Positions 1 through 5,022 of a stretch of 7,434 bases of DNA are shown in pieces. Source of the DNA: Candidatus Doudnabacteria bacterium (GTDB taxonomy: Bacteria; Patescibacteriota; Doudnabacteria; UBA920); assembly GCA_023245915.1 (NCBI GenBank), contig JAHFJK010000060.1:1-7434 (forward strand). The letters are read 5' to 3'. Both the position numbers and the translations under genes were made by a program. The notes beneath the pieces were generated by a model. It did no database searches. It was given only the letters and a program-made list of their open reading frames with translations, and was not told where the DNA came from. How positions within the stretch are numbered: the first letter of the stretch is position 1; each line of letters starts with the position of its first letter.

Positions 1-1
1 A

Positions 2-640
2 GCAATAAAAAATACATCGGAAAAAACTGTTAAACATTCTGTAATTCCAACGCCGAGCGATGTGCCAAAAATTTTATTACTCAAAGTGCCATTTACCCCG
101 CAGGCGCCCACAGCTAACTGGGACGAACTGCACAACGAAGCCTGTGAAGAAGCCAGCGCAATTATGACAGAACGGTATTTTGCCGGCGACAGTCGGGCTA
201 CTTTGCCTCCCCAGGAAGTAGAAGATCAGCTCAATATTCTGACCCAATGGGAAAACAACCATTTTGGTTATCACTTGGATATTGACTCGCAGGAAACCGC
301 GCAAATGATTAAAGAAGTTTACGGTCTGCAGGCCAAAATTATTTTAAATTTTACCGAAGACGACATAAAAAAAGAACTTTCGCAAAATCACATTGTCTTG
401 CTTCCCTCCAACGGCAAACTTTTGGGCAACCCCAACTTCCGCAGCCCCGGCCCGCCCTACCATATGTTAGTTTTAAAAGGCTACACTGCCACCCAATTTA
501 TAACCAATGATCCCGGAACAAGAAAAGGCCAAAATTATCCCTACACATTCGCGACTCTATATCACGCCAACGGCATATTCGACCACGCGACGCATTCGGT
601 TGATCTGAAGAAAAAAAATATTATTGTGGTTTGGAAATAA
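2..640 (+). CDS. C39-like cysteine peptidase domain protein, 5' partial
   Basis: The reading frame is open from base 2, so the gene probably begins before the window. A GTG at 62 could start translation, but no ribosome binding site precedes it and the 20 codons before it encode a Lys/Ser/Thr/Pro-rich stretch typical of a linker after an N-terminal membrane anchor. Counting Val62 as residue 1, the domain shows the Peptidase_C39_2 layout: VPFTPQAP with the likely oxyanion-hole Gln14, NEACEEAS with nucleophile Cys28, PYHMLVLKGY with His134, and ITNDPGT with Asp150. All three catalytic positions are present, so an active papain-like peptidase is expected. Family knowledge: such free-standing C39-like proteins are common in Patescibacteria and differ from the C39 domains fused to bacteriocin ABC exporters; their substrates are mostly unknown. 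A location outside the membrane is inferred from the linker only. The family call is firm, the substrate unknown. Confidence 0.85.
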   Translation, partial: AIKNTSEKTVKHSVIPTPSDVPKILLLKVPFTPQAPTANWDELHNEACEEASAIMTERYFAGDSRATLPPQEVEDQLNILTQWENNHFGYHLDIDSQETAQMIKEVYGLQAKIILNFTEDDIKKELSQNHIVLLPSNGKLLGNPNFRSPGPPYHMLVLKGYTATQFITNDPGTRKGQNYPYTFATLYHANGIFDHATHSVDLKKKNIIVVWK

Positions 641-643
641 CCT

Positions 644-685
644 CCCTCTCCCTGCCTACCGCAGGCAGGCAATCCATGGAGAGGG
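644..685. repeat. Nested palindromic repeat downstream of the C39-like gene
   Basis: CCCTCTCC at 644-651 is complementary to GGAGAGGG at 678-685, and inside it CCTGCCT (651-657) pairs with AGGCAGG (663-669) around a 5-base loop. Base 651 is claimed by both stems, so they can coexist only with one pair lost. It starts four bases after the stop codon. There is no T run after the stem, so it is a poor intrinsic terminator. GC-rich palindromes of this kind are a recurring spacer element in Patescibacteria; whether this one is mobile cannot be told from one copy. Confidence 0.6.
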
Positions 686-750
686 ATAAAGGGAGAAGTT
701 ACAAAATTAGGACTGAAGAATCACACTTTTAGCCTTATTTAAGCCAATAA

Positions 751-778
751 TTGACAGAAACTTGAATTATGATATAAT
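751..778 (+). promoter_or_regulatory. Sigma70-type promoter for the 817-1749 gene
   Basis: A perfect -35 box TTGACA (751-756) and a perfect -10 box TATAAT (773-778) are separated by 16 bases. Transcription would start near 785, giving a very AT-rich leader of about 30 bases before the ATG at 817. The match is close to the full consensus, so a strong promoter is likely. Confidence 0.8.
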
Positions 779-816
779 AATATAAAATTATATAAATAAT
801 AATTTATTTCAACTTT

Positions 817-1749
817 ATGACAAATAGTGAAAGGGGTGGCGGTGATTTTTCCAACGCTTCTTATGAACAAGAACCAGACACAAAAAAAACGAAACAAAAA
901 AGATCTGGCCCCGTGAAGAGGGTCATAAAAAAAGTTACTTTTATAACCGGTACCGCTTTAGGTGCGCTACATGCTGTTCCAGAAGCCAGTGCTCAAAAAA
1001 TAAACATTAGGGGCGCAATAGAAGGAGCTATCCAGAGAGGTAGCCAAACTGTGGCAGAAAATAAGAGGGCTAAAGCTGATGTACAAATGGACAGCGACCA
1101 AGAATTTGTAAGACGTGTTACGCGTTTAGGGGAAGCTATGCGTAGTGGGTTCACTGATCTCACTAACAAATATGAACACGCCTTAACACAATACGAATTT
1201 CGATATGCAAATGACAAAACAGCTACACTAAGCGAAGGAGACTTATCAATGTTGGACGAAAGTGTAGAAGAAGCCAGAGACAACTATACAAACTTAATTA
1301 TTCTTATAGGAAAGAATGCCCCGGTTGGCAGAGAAGGTAATTTGCACCCGGACAATACAGAAACCTTTGGTAAATGGGGAAGCGTGGTGTTTCCTGGATT
1401 AAGCAGCGCAGGTTACGGTTCTCAAGATGCCCGTCTGGCTATGGAGCGTTCTGATCGCTTAGCGAGAAGCGAGGCTTCCGATGAAGGAATCTCGGTTCTC
1501 CAGGATGGAAGATCTATGATTAGCCGACTGGAAACAATTACTAATGACAACAACTCTCTTACCACAGATACTAAAACCAGAACTACTTTTAGGGATTATT
1601 TAAAGTTTATGAAAGCTATGCAAAGAGAAGCTTCGAAATACCTGGGCAGTGAATTAGCAAACACCACTCCAACGCTTCAAAGGCCGGGCGAAAATGATGC
1701 CATGCACAAATTCACTACTGATAAGTATAAACCTCCTAAAGGCCGTTAA
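817..1749 (+). CDS. Putative exported helical protein of unknown function
   Basis: I do not recognise a family. The 310-residue product has a polar N-terminus, then a basic stretch (about 22-39, rich in Lys and Arg), a short hydrophobic core (about 40-55, VTFITGTALGALHAV) and ASA-Q at 57-60, which fits a signal peptidase I site. The remaining part is charged, mostly helical in appearance, has no cysteine, and ends in a basic tail (KYKPPKGR). The ATG at 817 is favoured because a near-consensus promoter lies just upstream, but there is no Shine-Dalgarno sequence. A GTG at 913 would give a classical signal peptide of 28 residues (MKRVIKKV...ASAQ) and is a real alternative. A strong terminator follows, so it appears to be transcribed alone. 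Secretion or surface anchoring is inferred; partners are unknown. Confidence 0.75.
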   Translation: MTNSERGGGDFSNASYEQEPDTKKTKQKRSGPVKRVIKKVTFITGTALGALHAVPEASAQKINIRGAIEGAIQRGSQTVAENKRAKADVQMDSDQEFVRRVTRLGEAMRSGFTDLTNKYEHALTQYEFRYANDKTATLSEGDLSMLDESVEEARDNYTNLIILIGKNAPVGREGNLHPDNTETFGKWGSVVFPGLSSAGYGSQDARLAMERSDRLARSEASDEGISVLQDGRSMISRLETITNDNNSLTTDTKTRTTFRDYLKFMKAMQREASKYLGSELANTTPTLQRPGENDAMHKFTTDKYKPPKGR

Positions 1750-1767
1750 GTTTATAACTTTACAATA

Positions 1768-1814
1768 GCCGCGGGCAGGATGATTGAACTTCAATCTCCT
1801 ACTCCGCGGCTTTT
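1768..1814 (+). terminator. Rho-independent terminator after the exported protein gene
   Basis: GCCGCGG (1768-1774) pairs with CCGCGGC (1804-1810). Inside, AGGA (1777-1780) pairs with TCCT (1797-1800) and GATTG (1782-1786) with CAATC (1792-1796), leaving a five-base loop. TTTT follows directly at 1811-1814. It lies 18 bases after the stop codon at 1749, a strong, long and mostly paired hairpin. Confidence 0.85.
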
Positions 1815-1827
1815 GCGTTGTTTGAAT

Positions 1828-1857
1828 CTGATTATTCCAAGCCTGATTATTCCAAGC
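1828..1857 (+). repeat. Perfect 15-base tandem duplication
   Basis: CTGATTATTCCAAGC occurs twice head to tail (1828-1842 and 1843-1857) with no mismatch. It lies between the terminator at 1768-1814 and the small membrane protein gene, in the stretch where that gene's promoter should be. It is either a recent replication slip or a doubled binding site. Confidence 0.85.
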
Positions 1858-1900
1858 CTTGCATCTTTGAGCAATATGTGTAAAAATTAGTTGATTTGCA

Positions 1901-1906
1901 AGGAGG
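1901..1906 (+). promoter_or_regulatory. Ribosome binding site of the small membrane protein
   Basis: AGGAGG sits inside a purine run (GCAAGGAGGAGGAAG) six bases before the ATG at 1913. It is the strongest Shine-Dalgarno match in the window and the main reason to accept this short frame as a gene. Confidence 0.8.
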
Positions 1907-1912
1907 AGGAAG

Positions 1913-2089
1913 ATGCTGAGACTGGTGTTCTGTATTCTAATAATTGTAGCGTCCGCTCTGCTCTTGATCGCCGGAATTATCGCCGGAATTTTGGCTCTGC
2001 TCGGGCACTTTTTCGGCAAAGGCTCGGAGCAAATTATGTCGGGATTTTTTGGAGGCGGATGCCTTAACAAAGACAAACCCGATCTATGA
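1913..2089 (+). CDS. Small single-span membrane protein, 58 residues
   Basis: The ATG at 1913 is preceded by a strong Shine-Dalgarno sequence (AGGAGG at 1901-1906, six bases away) and the frame ends at TGA 2087-2089. The product starts MLRLVFCILIIV, has one hydrophobic segment (about residues 4-31) containing a Gly/Ala-rich IAGIIAGI, then a short polar tail with GKGSEQ, a GGGC motif at 47-50 and a charged end (NKDKPDL). The IAGI doubling is an exact 12-base tandem repeat (1967-1990). The ribosome binding site and the terminator right after the stop make a real gene likely despite its size. Function is unknown. A holin-like or regulatory membrane peptide role is possible, but nothing here shows it. 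A weak promoter (TTGCAT at 1859, A-rich -10 near 1881) is conceivable only. Confidence 0.72.
   Translation: MLRLVFCILIIVASALLLIAGIIAGILALLGHFFGKGSEQIMSGFFGGGCLNKDKPDL
1967..1990 (+). repeat. In-frame 12-base tandem repeat coding IAGI-IAGI
   Basis: ATCGCCGGAATT is repeated twice exactly (1967-1978, 1979-1990) inside the membrane segment of the 58-residue protein. A related 13-base match, TTGATCGCCGGAA, covers 1964-1976 and recurs at 2126-2138 in the loop and stem of the terminator downstream. Confidence 0.85.
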
Positions 2090-2092
2090 AGC

Positions 2093-2150
2093 AACAAAAA
2101 GTCAACCAACTGGGAGTTCCCGAGTTTGATCGCCGGAACTCCTTTTTGTT
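2093..2150 (+). terminator. Rho-independent terminator after the small membrane protein
   Basis: GGAGTTCC (2113-2120) pairs with GGAACTCC (2135-2142), followed by TTTTT (2143-2147). An outer arm AACAAAAAG (2093-2101) is complementary to CTTTTTGTT (2142-2150), sharing one base with the inner stem, so the structure has A-rich and T-rich flanks and could stop transcription in either direction. It starts four bases after the TGA stop. Confidence 0.82.
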
Positions 2151-2192
2151 TGGGCAAAATAAAAAAGCAGCTTAAATCAGCTTACGAGCTTA

Positions 2193-2222
2193 TTGACTAG
2201 GGGAAATCTTTTATGTTAATAT
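2193..2222 (+). promoter_or_regulatory. Probable promoter for the deaminase-like gene
   Basis: TTGACT (2193-2198) is a good -35 box. TAATAT (2217-2222) with TG at 2214-2215 forms an extended -10 at an 18-base spacing; TTAATA at 2216-2221 gives 17. A second TATAAT at 2233-2238 lacks a good -35 partner but may be a further start. The leader to the ATG at 2283 would be about 40-55 bases. Confidence 0.6.
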
Positions 2223-2272
2223 CTAAGGTCTTTATAATTCGGAATAACGATTTTCAAGACACAAAAGTATCG

Positions 2273-2277
2273 GGAGG
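2273..2277 (+). promoter_or_regulatory. Ribosome binding site of the deaminase-like gene
   Basis: GGAGG within CGGGAGGATT lies five bases before the ATG at 2283 and fixes that start. Confidence 0.75.
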
Positions 2278-2282
2278 ATTCT

Positions 2283-2858
2283 ATGAACGAAATGGTCACA
2301 AAGCTTTTAAGTATGTTCCCCAAGGTTAAAGTCTTGGATGCAAAATTACTAAATAGAGTATTCAAAATACCTTTGGACGTTTTGCTTCAAATTCTGATTC
2401 AAGCGTGCAGGATGCCGGTTACTGAAGAGGATGAAGCGCAAATCGAGGCAACGAAGCAGGAGGCTCGACGCCGAATCAGACGCGGTAAACACCATACGTT
2501 TTGTTATATCCGCGGCGCATCCGGGCGTCTCCATGCAGGGATTCAAAGGACTTACCATCGGGCTGGAGACGCTGACACATGCGCCGAAGAAGTAGCGATT
2601 GGCAATCTGGCAATTGCTGAAGAGCCTGGCTGCACGGCAGTGACGGTACATTTTATGCCTATTGCCGAACGCGAGGACGGAGGCGTAACCAGCATTGTCG
2701 GCCCATGCTCAACCTGCGCCACCAGACTGCGTATTGTTGAAGAGCAGCAGGGCGAACCGTTGGGAGTTATTGTTTACCACAAAGGGGAGGTGATCAAAGT
2801 GCCGGCGTGGCTCTCTGTGCTGTTTCTCTATCCCGCCGAGCATGACCACGAAAAATAG
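2283..2858 (+). CDS. Cytidine-deaminase-fold zinc-dependent enzyme, divergent
   Basis: The 191-residue product carries the deaminase zinc signature: Cys100-Ala-Glu102 in DTCAEEVAIGNLA, then Pro141-Cys142-Ser-Thr-Cys145 in VGPCSTCATRL. Family knowledge: the three cysteines bind zinc and the Glu is the proton shuttle in CDA-type enzymes acting on cytidine or related compounds. The first strand region (HTFCYIRGASGRLHAGIQ, about 71-88) fits the fold, but the NxE motif that contacts ribose in classical cytidine deaminase is replaced by GIQRTY, so the substrate may differ. Blasticidin-S deaminase-like enzymes share the CAE...PCxxC spacing. Residues 1-70 are an unusual, partly basic helical extension with no recognised domain (ARRRIRRGK at 61-69). 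Promoter, strong ribosome binding site and terminator surround it, so it is probably monocistronic. Parts are richer in G+C than nearby genes (36 of 60 bases at 2521-2580). A role in pyrimidine salvage is possible but not shown. Confidence 0.8.
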   Translation: MNEMVTKLLSMFPKVKVLDAKLLNRVFKIPLDVLLQILIQACRMPVTEEDEAQIEATKQEARRRIRRGKHHTFCYIRGASGRLHAGIQRTYHRAGDADTCAEEVAIGNLAIAEEPGCTAVTVHFMPIAEREDGGVTSIVGPCSTCATRLRIVEEQQGEPLGVIVYHKGEVIKVPAWLSVLFLYPAEHDHEK

Positions 2859-2860
2859 CG

Positions 2861-2911
2861 AAAACAGGAAGAAAGTTGGATTTTTAAACACCCAACAATC
2901 TTCCTGTTTTT
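2861..2911. terminator. Terminator between convergent genes, probably bidirectional
   Basis: AAAACAGGAAGA (2861-2872) pairs perfectly with TCTTCCTGTTTT (2899-2910), and GTTGG (2875-2879) pairs with CCAAC (2892-2896) inside. The plus strand continues with T-rich sequence; read on the minus strand the stem is followed by TTTTCGCTATTTTT. It starts two bases after the deaminase-like gene stop and could also end the ABC transporter transcript coming from the right. Confidence 0.85.
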
Positions 2912-2966
2912 ATTATTAACCAATACTTAAATTTTGGGGGTAAATCAGCGCGCTCCGAAATATTTT

Positions 2967-2993
2967 AAAATTGGAAATTTAAAATTTAAAATT
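2967..2993. repeat. AT-only short repeat overlapping the ABC transporter stop
   Basis: The stretch is built from AAATTT and AAAATT units (GGAAATTTAAAATTTAAAA at its core). The TAA stop of the ABC gene (2986-2988) lies inside it, so the last codons appear to come from the repeat. It is low in complexity, and no function is evident. Confidence 0.5.
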
Positions 2994-4740
2994 CCCCAGT
3001 CTCCCTCTCCCCTATCTGCTGTCTCCACATAGCGTAGTATAAACCTTTTTGGTCCAGTAAATCCAGATGCTTGCCCTGCTCGGCAATTTTGCCTTTTTCC
3101 AAAACGTAGATTTTGTCCGCGTGCATAATGGTGGAGAGGCGATGCGCTATTAAAACTGTTATCTGTTCCATGTTATGTGATAATTGCTTGATGGTGGCTG
3201 TAATTTGCTCTTCGGTTAAAGAGTCGAGAGACGATGTGGCTTCGTCAAAAACTAACAGCCTAGGATGACGGAGTAAAGCGCGCGCAATGGAAAGTCTTTG
3301 TTTTTCCCCGCCGGAAACCTTAACTCCGCCCTCGCCAATTACGGTATCAAGCCCCTGCAAAGCGCGTTGCATTAAACTGTCAGCCGCGCTCTTTTTTAAC
3401 GCGTCCCACAACTCTTCGTCGGTCGCATCCGGATTTGCGAATTTCAGGTTGTCGCGAATGCTGCCGGCAAAAAGTTGCGTGTCCTGCGTTACCAAACCAA
3501 TTTGCGCGCGAATTTCTTCCAAATCTGCCTCATTAATATCAACATTATTATACAAAACTTTGCCTTCCTGCGGGCGGTATAATCCTACCAACAATTTTAC
3601 TAAAGTGGTTTTGCCGGCTCCGGAAGGCCCGACAAAAGCAACGGTCTCTCCTTTGTTGGTGCTAAAGCTTATATTTTCCAAAGCTTTACGGTTGGCTGTG
3701 GGATGCATAAAGCTTAAATTTTGGAAGGTGATGTTGTCCAAAGTCCCGACTTTTTTTGCTACAGATGGAACCGGCTCTTTGGGCGCGCTTAAAATATTTT
3801 GAAAATTCTGCAGTGATGCCTGGGCTTCGCGGTAGGAATTTACCACATCGCCCAACTGCTGCAAAGGGTTGAACAAAAAGAAAGAATAAATCCACAAAGA
3901 AAAAAACTGGCCCAAAGTGAGCGCGCGCGTGAAAATTAAATAAATCATTACAAACAGCATTAAGGTCCTTAGCAGGTTTATGGCCGTGCCCTGGATAAAG
4001 CTAAGTGTGCGCAAATATTTTACTTTTTGCAGTTCCAGCTTTAAAATTTCCGTTGTGGTGTTATTAAGCCGGTCGATTTCTGAACCGGAAAGGCCTAAAG
4101 ATTTTACCAGTTCGATGTTGCGCAAACTTTCAGTCGTTGAGCCGGCCAAAGCCGTGGTTTGCGCCACAATTTTTATTTGCACGGCTTTAATTTTTTTGCT
4201 AAGCAGGGCGGACAAAAAACCCAAAGCCGGCACCATGGCCAAATACACCACTGCGACGACCCAGCTGACAGAAAAGGCATAGATGATGACAAAAATAAAG
4301 CCGATGATAGTAAAAAATAAAACATTAACCAGGTTGGTAATTAAAGTCTGGCTGTCCAAGCGCACCCGCTGCAGTTTTTCCAAGGTTTCTCCGCTTCTTT
4401 GGTCTTCAAAAACCGCGTAGGGCAGCTGCAAAGCGTGAGCCAGGCCGTCGGTATACATTTTAGCGCCCACGCGCTGGGTAATGGTGTTTACATAATAGTC
4501 CTGAAAATTTTTGGCAATGCGGGAAATAAAATTCGTCCCCATAGACAGCAATAGCAAAAACCCCACTCCTCGGAAAAATTCGTTCCGCGATAGTTCGGCA
4601 AATTTAGTAGCGTAATTATCCAGGATTAAACGAAAAAGGTAAGGGTCAATTAAAGAAAAAATCTGGTTAATGGCAGCCAAAACCAGCGCCAACGCCAAAA
4701 TTTTCCAGTATTTTTTTAGGTATTTTGTAAGAATTTGCAT
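2986..4740 (-). CDS. ABC exporter half-transporter (TMD-NBD fusion)
   Basis: This is a type IV (B-family) ABC exporter subunit of 584 residues from the ATG at 4740, the usual length; it should work as a dimer. The membrane domain spans about residues 10-310 with six expected helices. The ATPase domain follows, with Walker A GPSGAGKTT (371-379), Q-loop VTQDTQLF, signature VSGGEKQR (475-482), Walker B LLVFDE (495-500, Glu500 catalytic), D-loop SSLD and switch His533 in IAHRLST. All catalytic motifs are intact. The aromatic A-loop residue normally seen in SFxYP is replaced: here it reads SFMHP. A TTG at 4764 would add eight residues (MASIFNLD) but has no ribosome binding site; the ATG gives a typical start (MQILTKYLKKYWK). 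Neither start has a clear Shine-Dalgarno. Substrate (lipid, peptide or drug) cannot be told. The gene is 282 bases downstream of the Nramp-like gene and probably has its own promoter. Confidence 0.93.
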   Translation of the reverse strand: MQILTKYLKKYWKILALALVLAAINQIFSLIDPYLFRLILDNYATKFAELSRNEFFRGVGFLLLLSMGTNFISRIAKNFQDYYVNTITQRVGAKMYTDGLAHALQLPYAVFEDQRSGETLEKLQRVRLDSQTLITNLVNVLFFTIIGFIFVIIYAFSVSWVVAVVYLAMVPALGFLSALLSKKIKAVQIKIVAQTTALAGSTTESLRNIELVKSLGLSGSEIDRLNNTTTEILKLELQKVKYLRTLSFIQGTAINLLRTLMLFVMIYLIFTRALTLGQFFSLWIYSFFLFNPLQQLGDVVNSYREAQASLQNFQNILSAPKEPVPSVAKKVGTLDNITFQNLSFMHPTANRKALENISFSTNKGETVAFVGPSGAGKTTLVKLLVGLYRPQEGKVLYNNVDINEADLEEIRAQIGLVTQDTQLFAGSIRDNLKFANPDATDEELWDALKKSAADSLMQRALQGLDTVIGEGGVKVSGGEKQRLSIARALLRHPRLLVFDEATSSLDSLTEEQITATIKQLSHNMEQITVLIAHRLSTIMHADKIYVLEKGKIAEQGKHLDLLDQKGLYYAMWRQQIGERETGEF

Positions 4741-4767
4741 GTCAAGATTAAAGATTGAAGCCAATTA

Positions 4768-4786
4768 CCGCCGACTTCGTCGGCGG
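4768..4786. repeat. Perfect GC-rich palindrome in the ABC gene leader
   Basis: CCGCCGAC (4768-4775) and GTCGGCGG (4779-4786) pair perfectly around TTC. It stands in otherwise AT-rich sequence 28 bases before the ATG of the ABC gene, and next to the alternative TTG start. This resembles short palindromes scattered through Patescibacteria spacers. If the promoter at 4799 is real, the hairpin would be in the mRNA leader. Confidence 0.7.
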
Positions 4787-4798
4787 ATAGCTTGTAGT

Positions 4799-4827
4799 AT
4801 TATATGCGCAGTCTTTGTGGACAAGTC
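4799..4827 (-). promoter_or_regulatory. Possible promoter for the ABC transporter gene
   Basis: On the minus strand a perfect TATAAT (4799-4804) lies 17 bases from a weak -35 candidate GACTTG (4822-4827). Transcription would start near 4792, giving a leader of about 50 bases with the palindrome at 4768-4786. Only the -10 box is convincing. Confidence 0.4.
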
Positions 4828-5022
4828 GCTTTAATTAAAATCCCACTTCAAACCTTTTTTACTTTAGCTTTTTGCTTTTCCCAACGCCAGAGACTTCGTT
4901 AGGCTACGGCAAGTGTAAGTTACAATAATTAATTCTTTTTTAGAATTTGCAACAATTTCTTGTTAACAAAAAGCCGATACTTTCCGTATTTGCCTTCGTT
5001 TAAACCCGGGTTTTGACAAAAA
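4805..5022. other. AT-rich intergenic region without a convincing gene
   Basis: It separates the Nramp-like and ABC genes. It holds short palindromes (AAACCCGGGTTT at 5002-5013, TTGTTAACAA at 4960-4969, AATTCT/AGAATT around five T at 4931-4947) and one more TCCGTA hexamer at 4983-4988 like those upstream of the Nramp-like gene. On the minus strand an imperfect stem (4973-4993, ATAC/GTAT core) followed by TTTTT (4968-4972) might be a weak terminator for the Nramp-like gene. A 32-codon frame at 4804-4902 on the plus strand has no ribosome binding site. Confidence 0.5.

Noticed and set aside
1654..2157. Minus-strand open frame of 167 codons
   Set aside because: It crosses two hairpin terminators and the small membrane protein gene, has no recognisable domain, and lies antisense to better supported features.
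3287..3802. Plus-strand open frame of 171 codons
   Set aside because: It is the mirror of the ABC transporter ATPase domain, whose motifs are intact on the minus strand.
2..4740. Bacteriocin export system (C39 peptidase plus ABC exporter)
   Set aside because: The C39-like protein is a separate Peptidase_C39_2-type domain on the opposite strand over 2 kb away, and the ABC exporter has no C39 domain. No double-glycine leader peptide was found.
4804..4902. Plus-strand 32-codon frame in the spacer
   Set aside because: No ribosome binding site, no recognisable features, and it overlaps the likely promoter of the ABC gene.
5002..5013. AAACCCGGGTTT palindrome as terminator of the Nramp-like gene
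   Set aside because: A palindrome without a loop makes a very short hairpin, and no T run follows on the minus strand.
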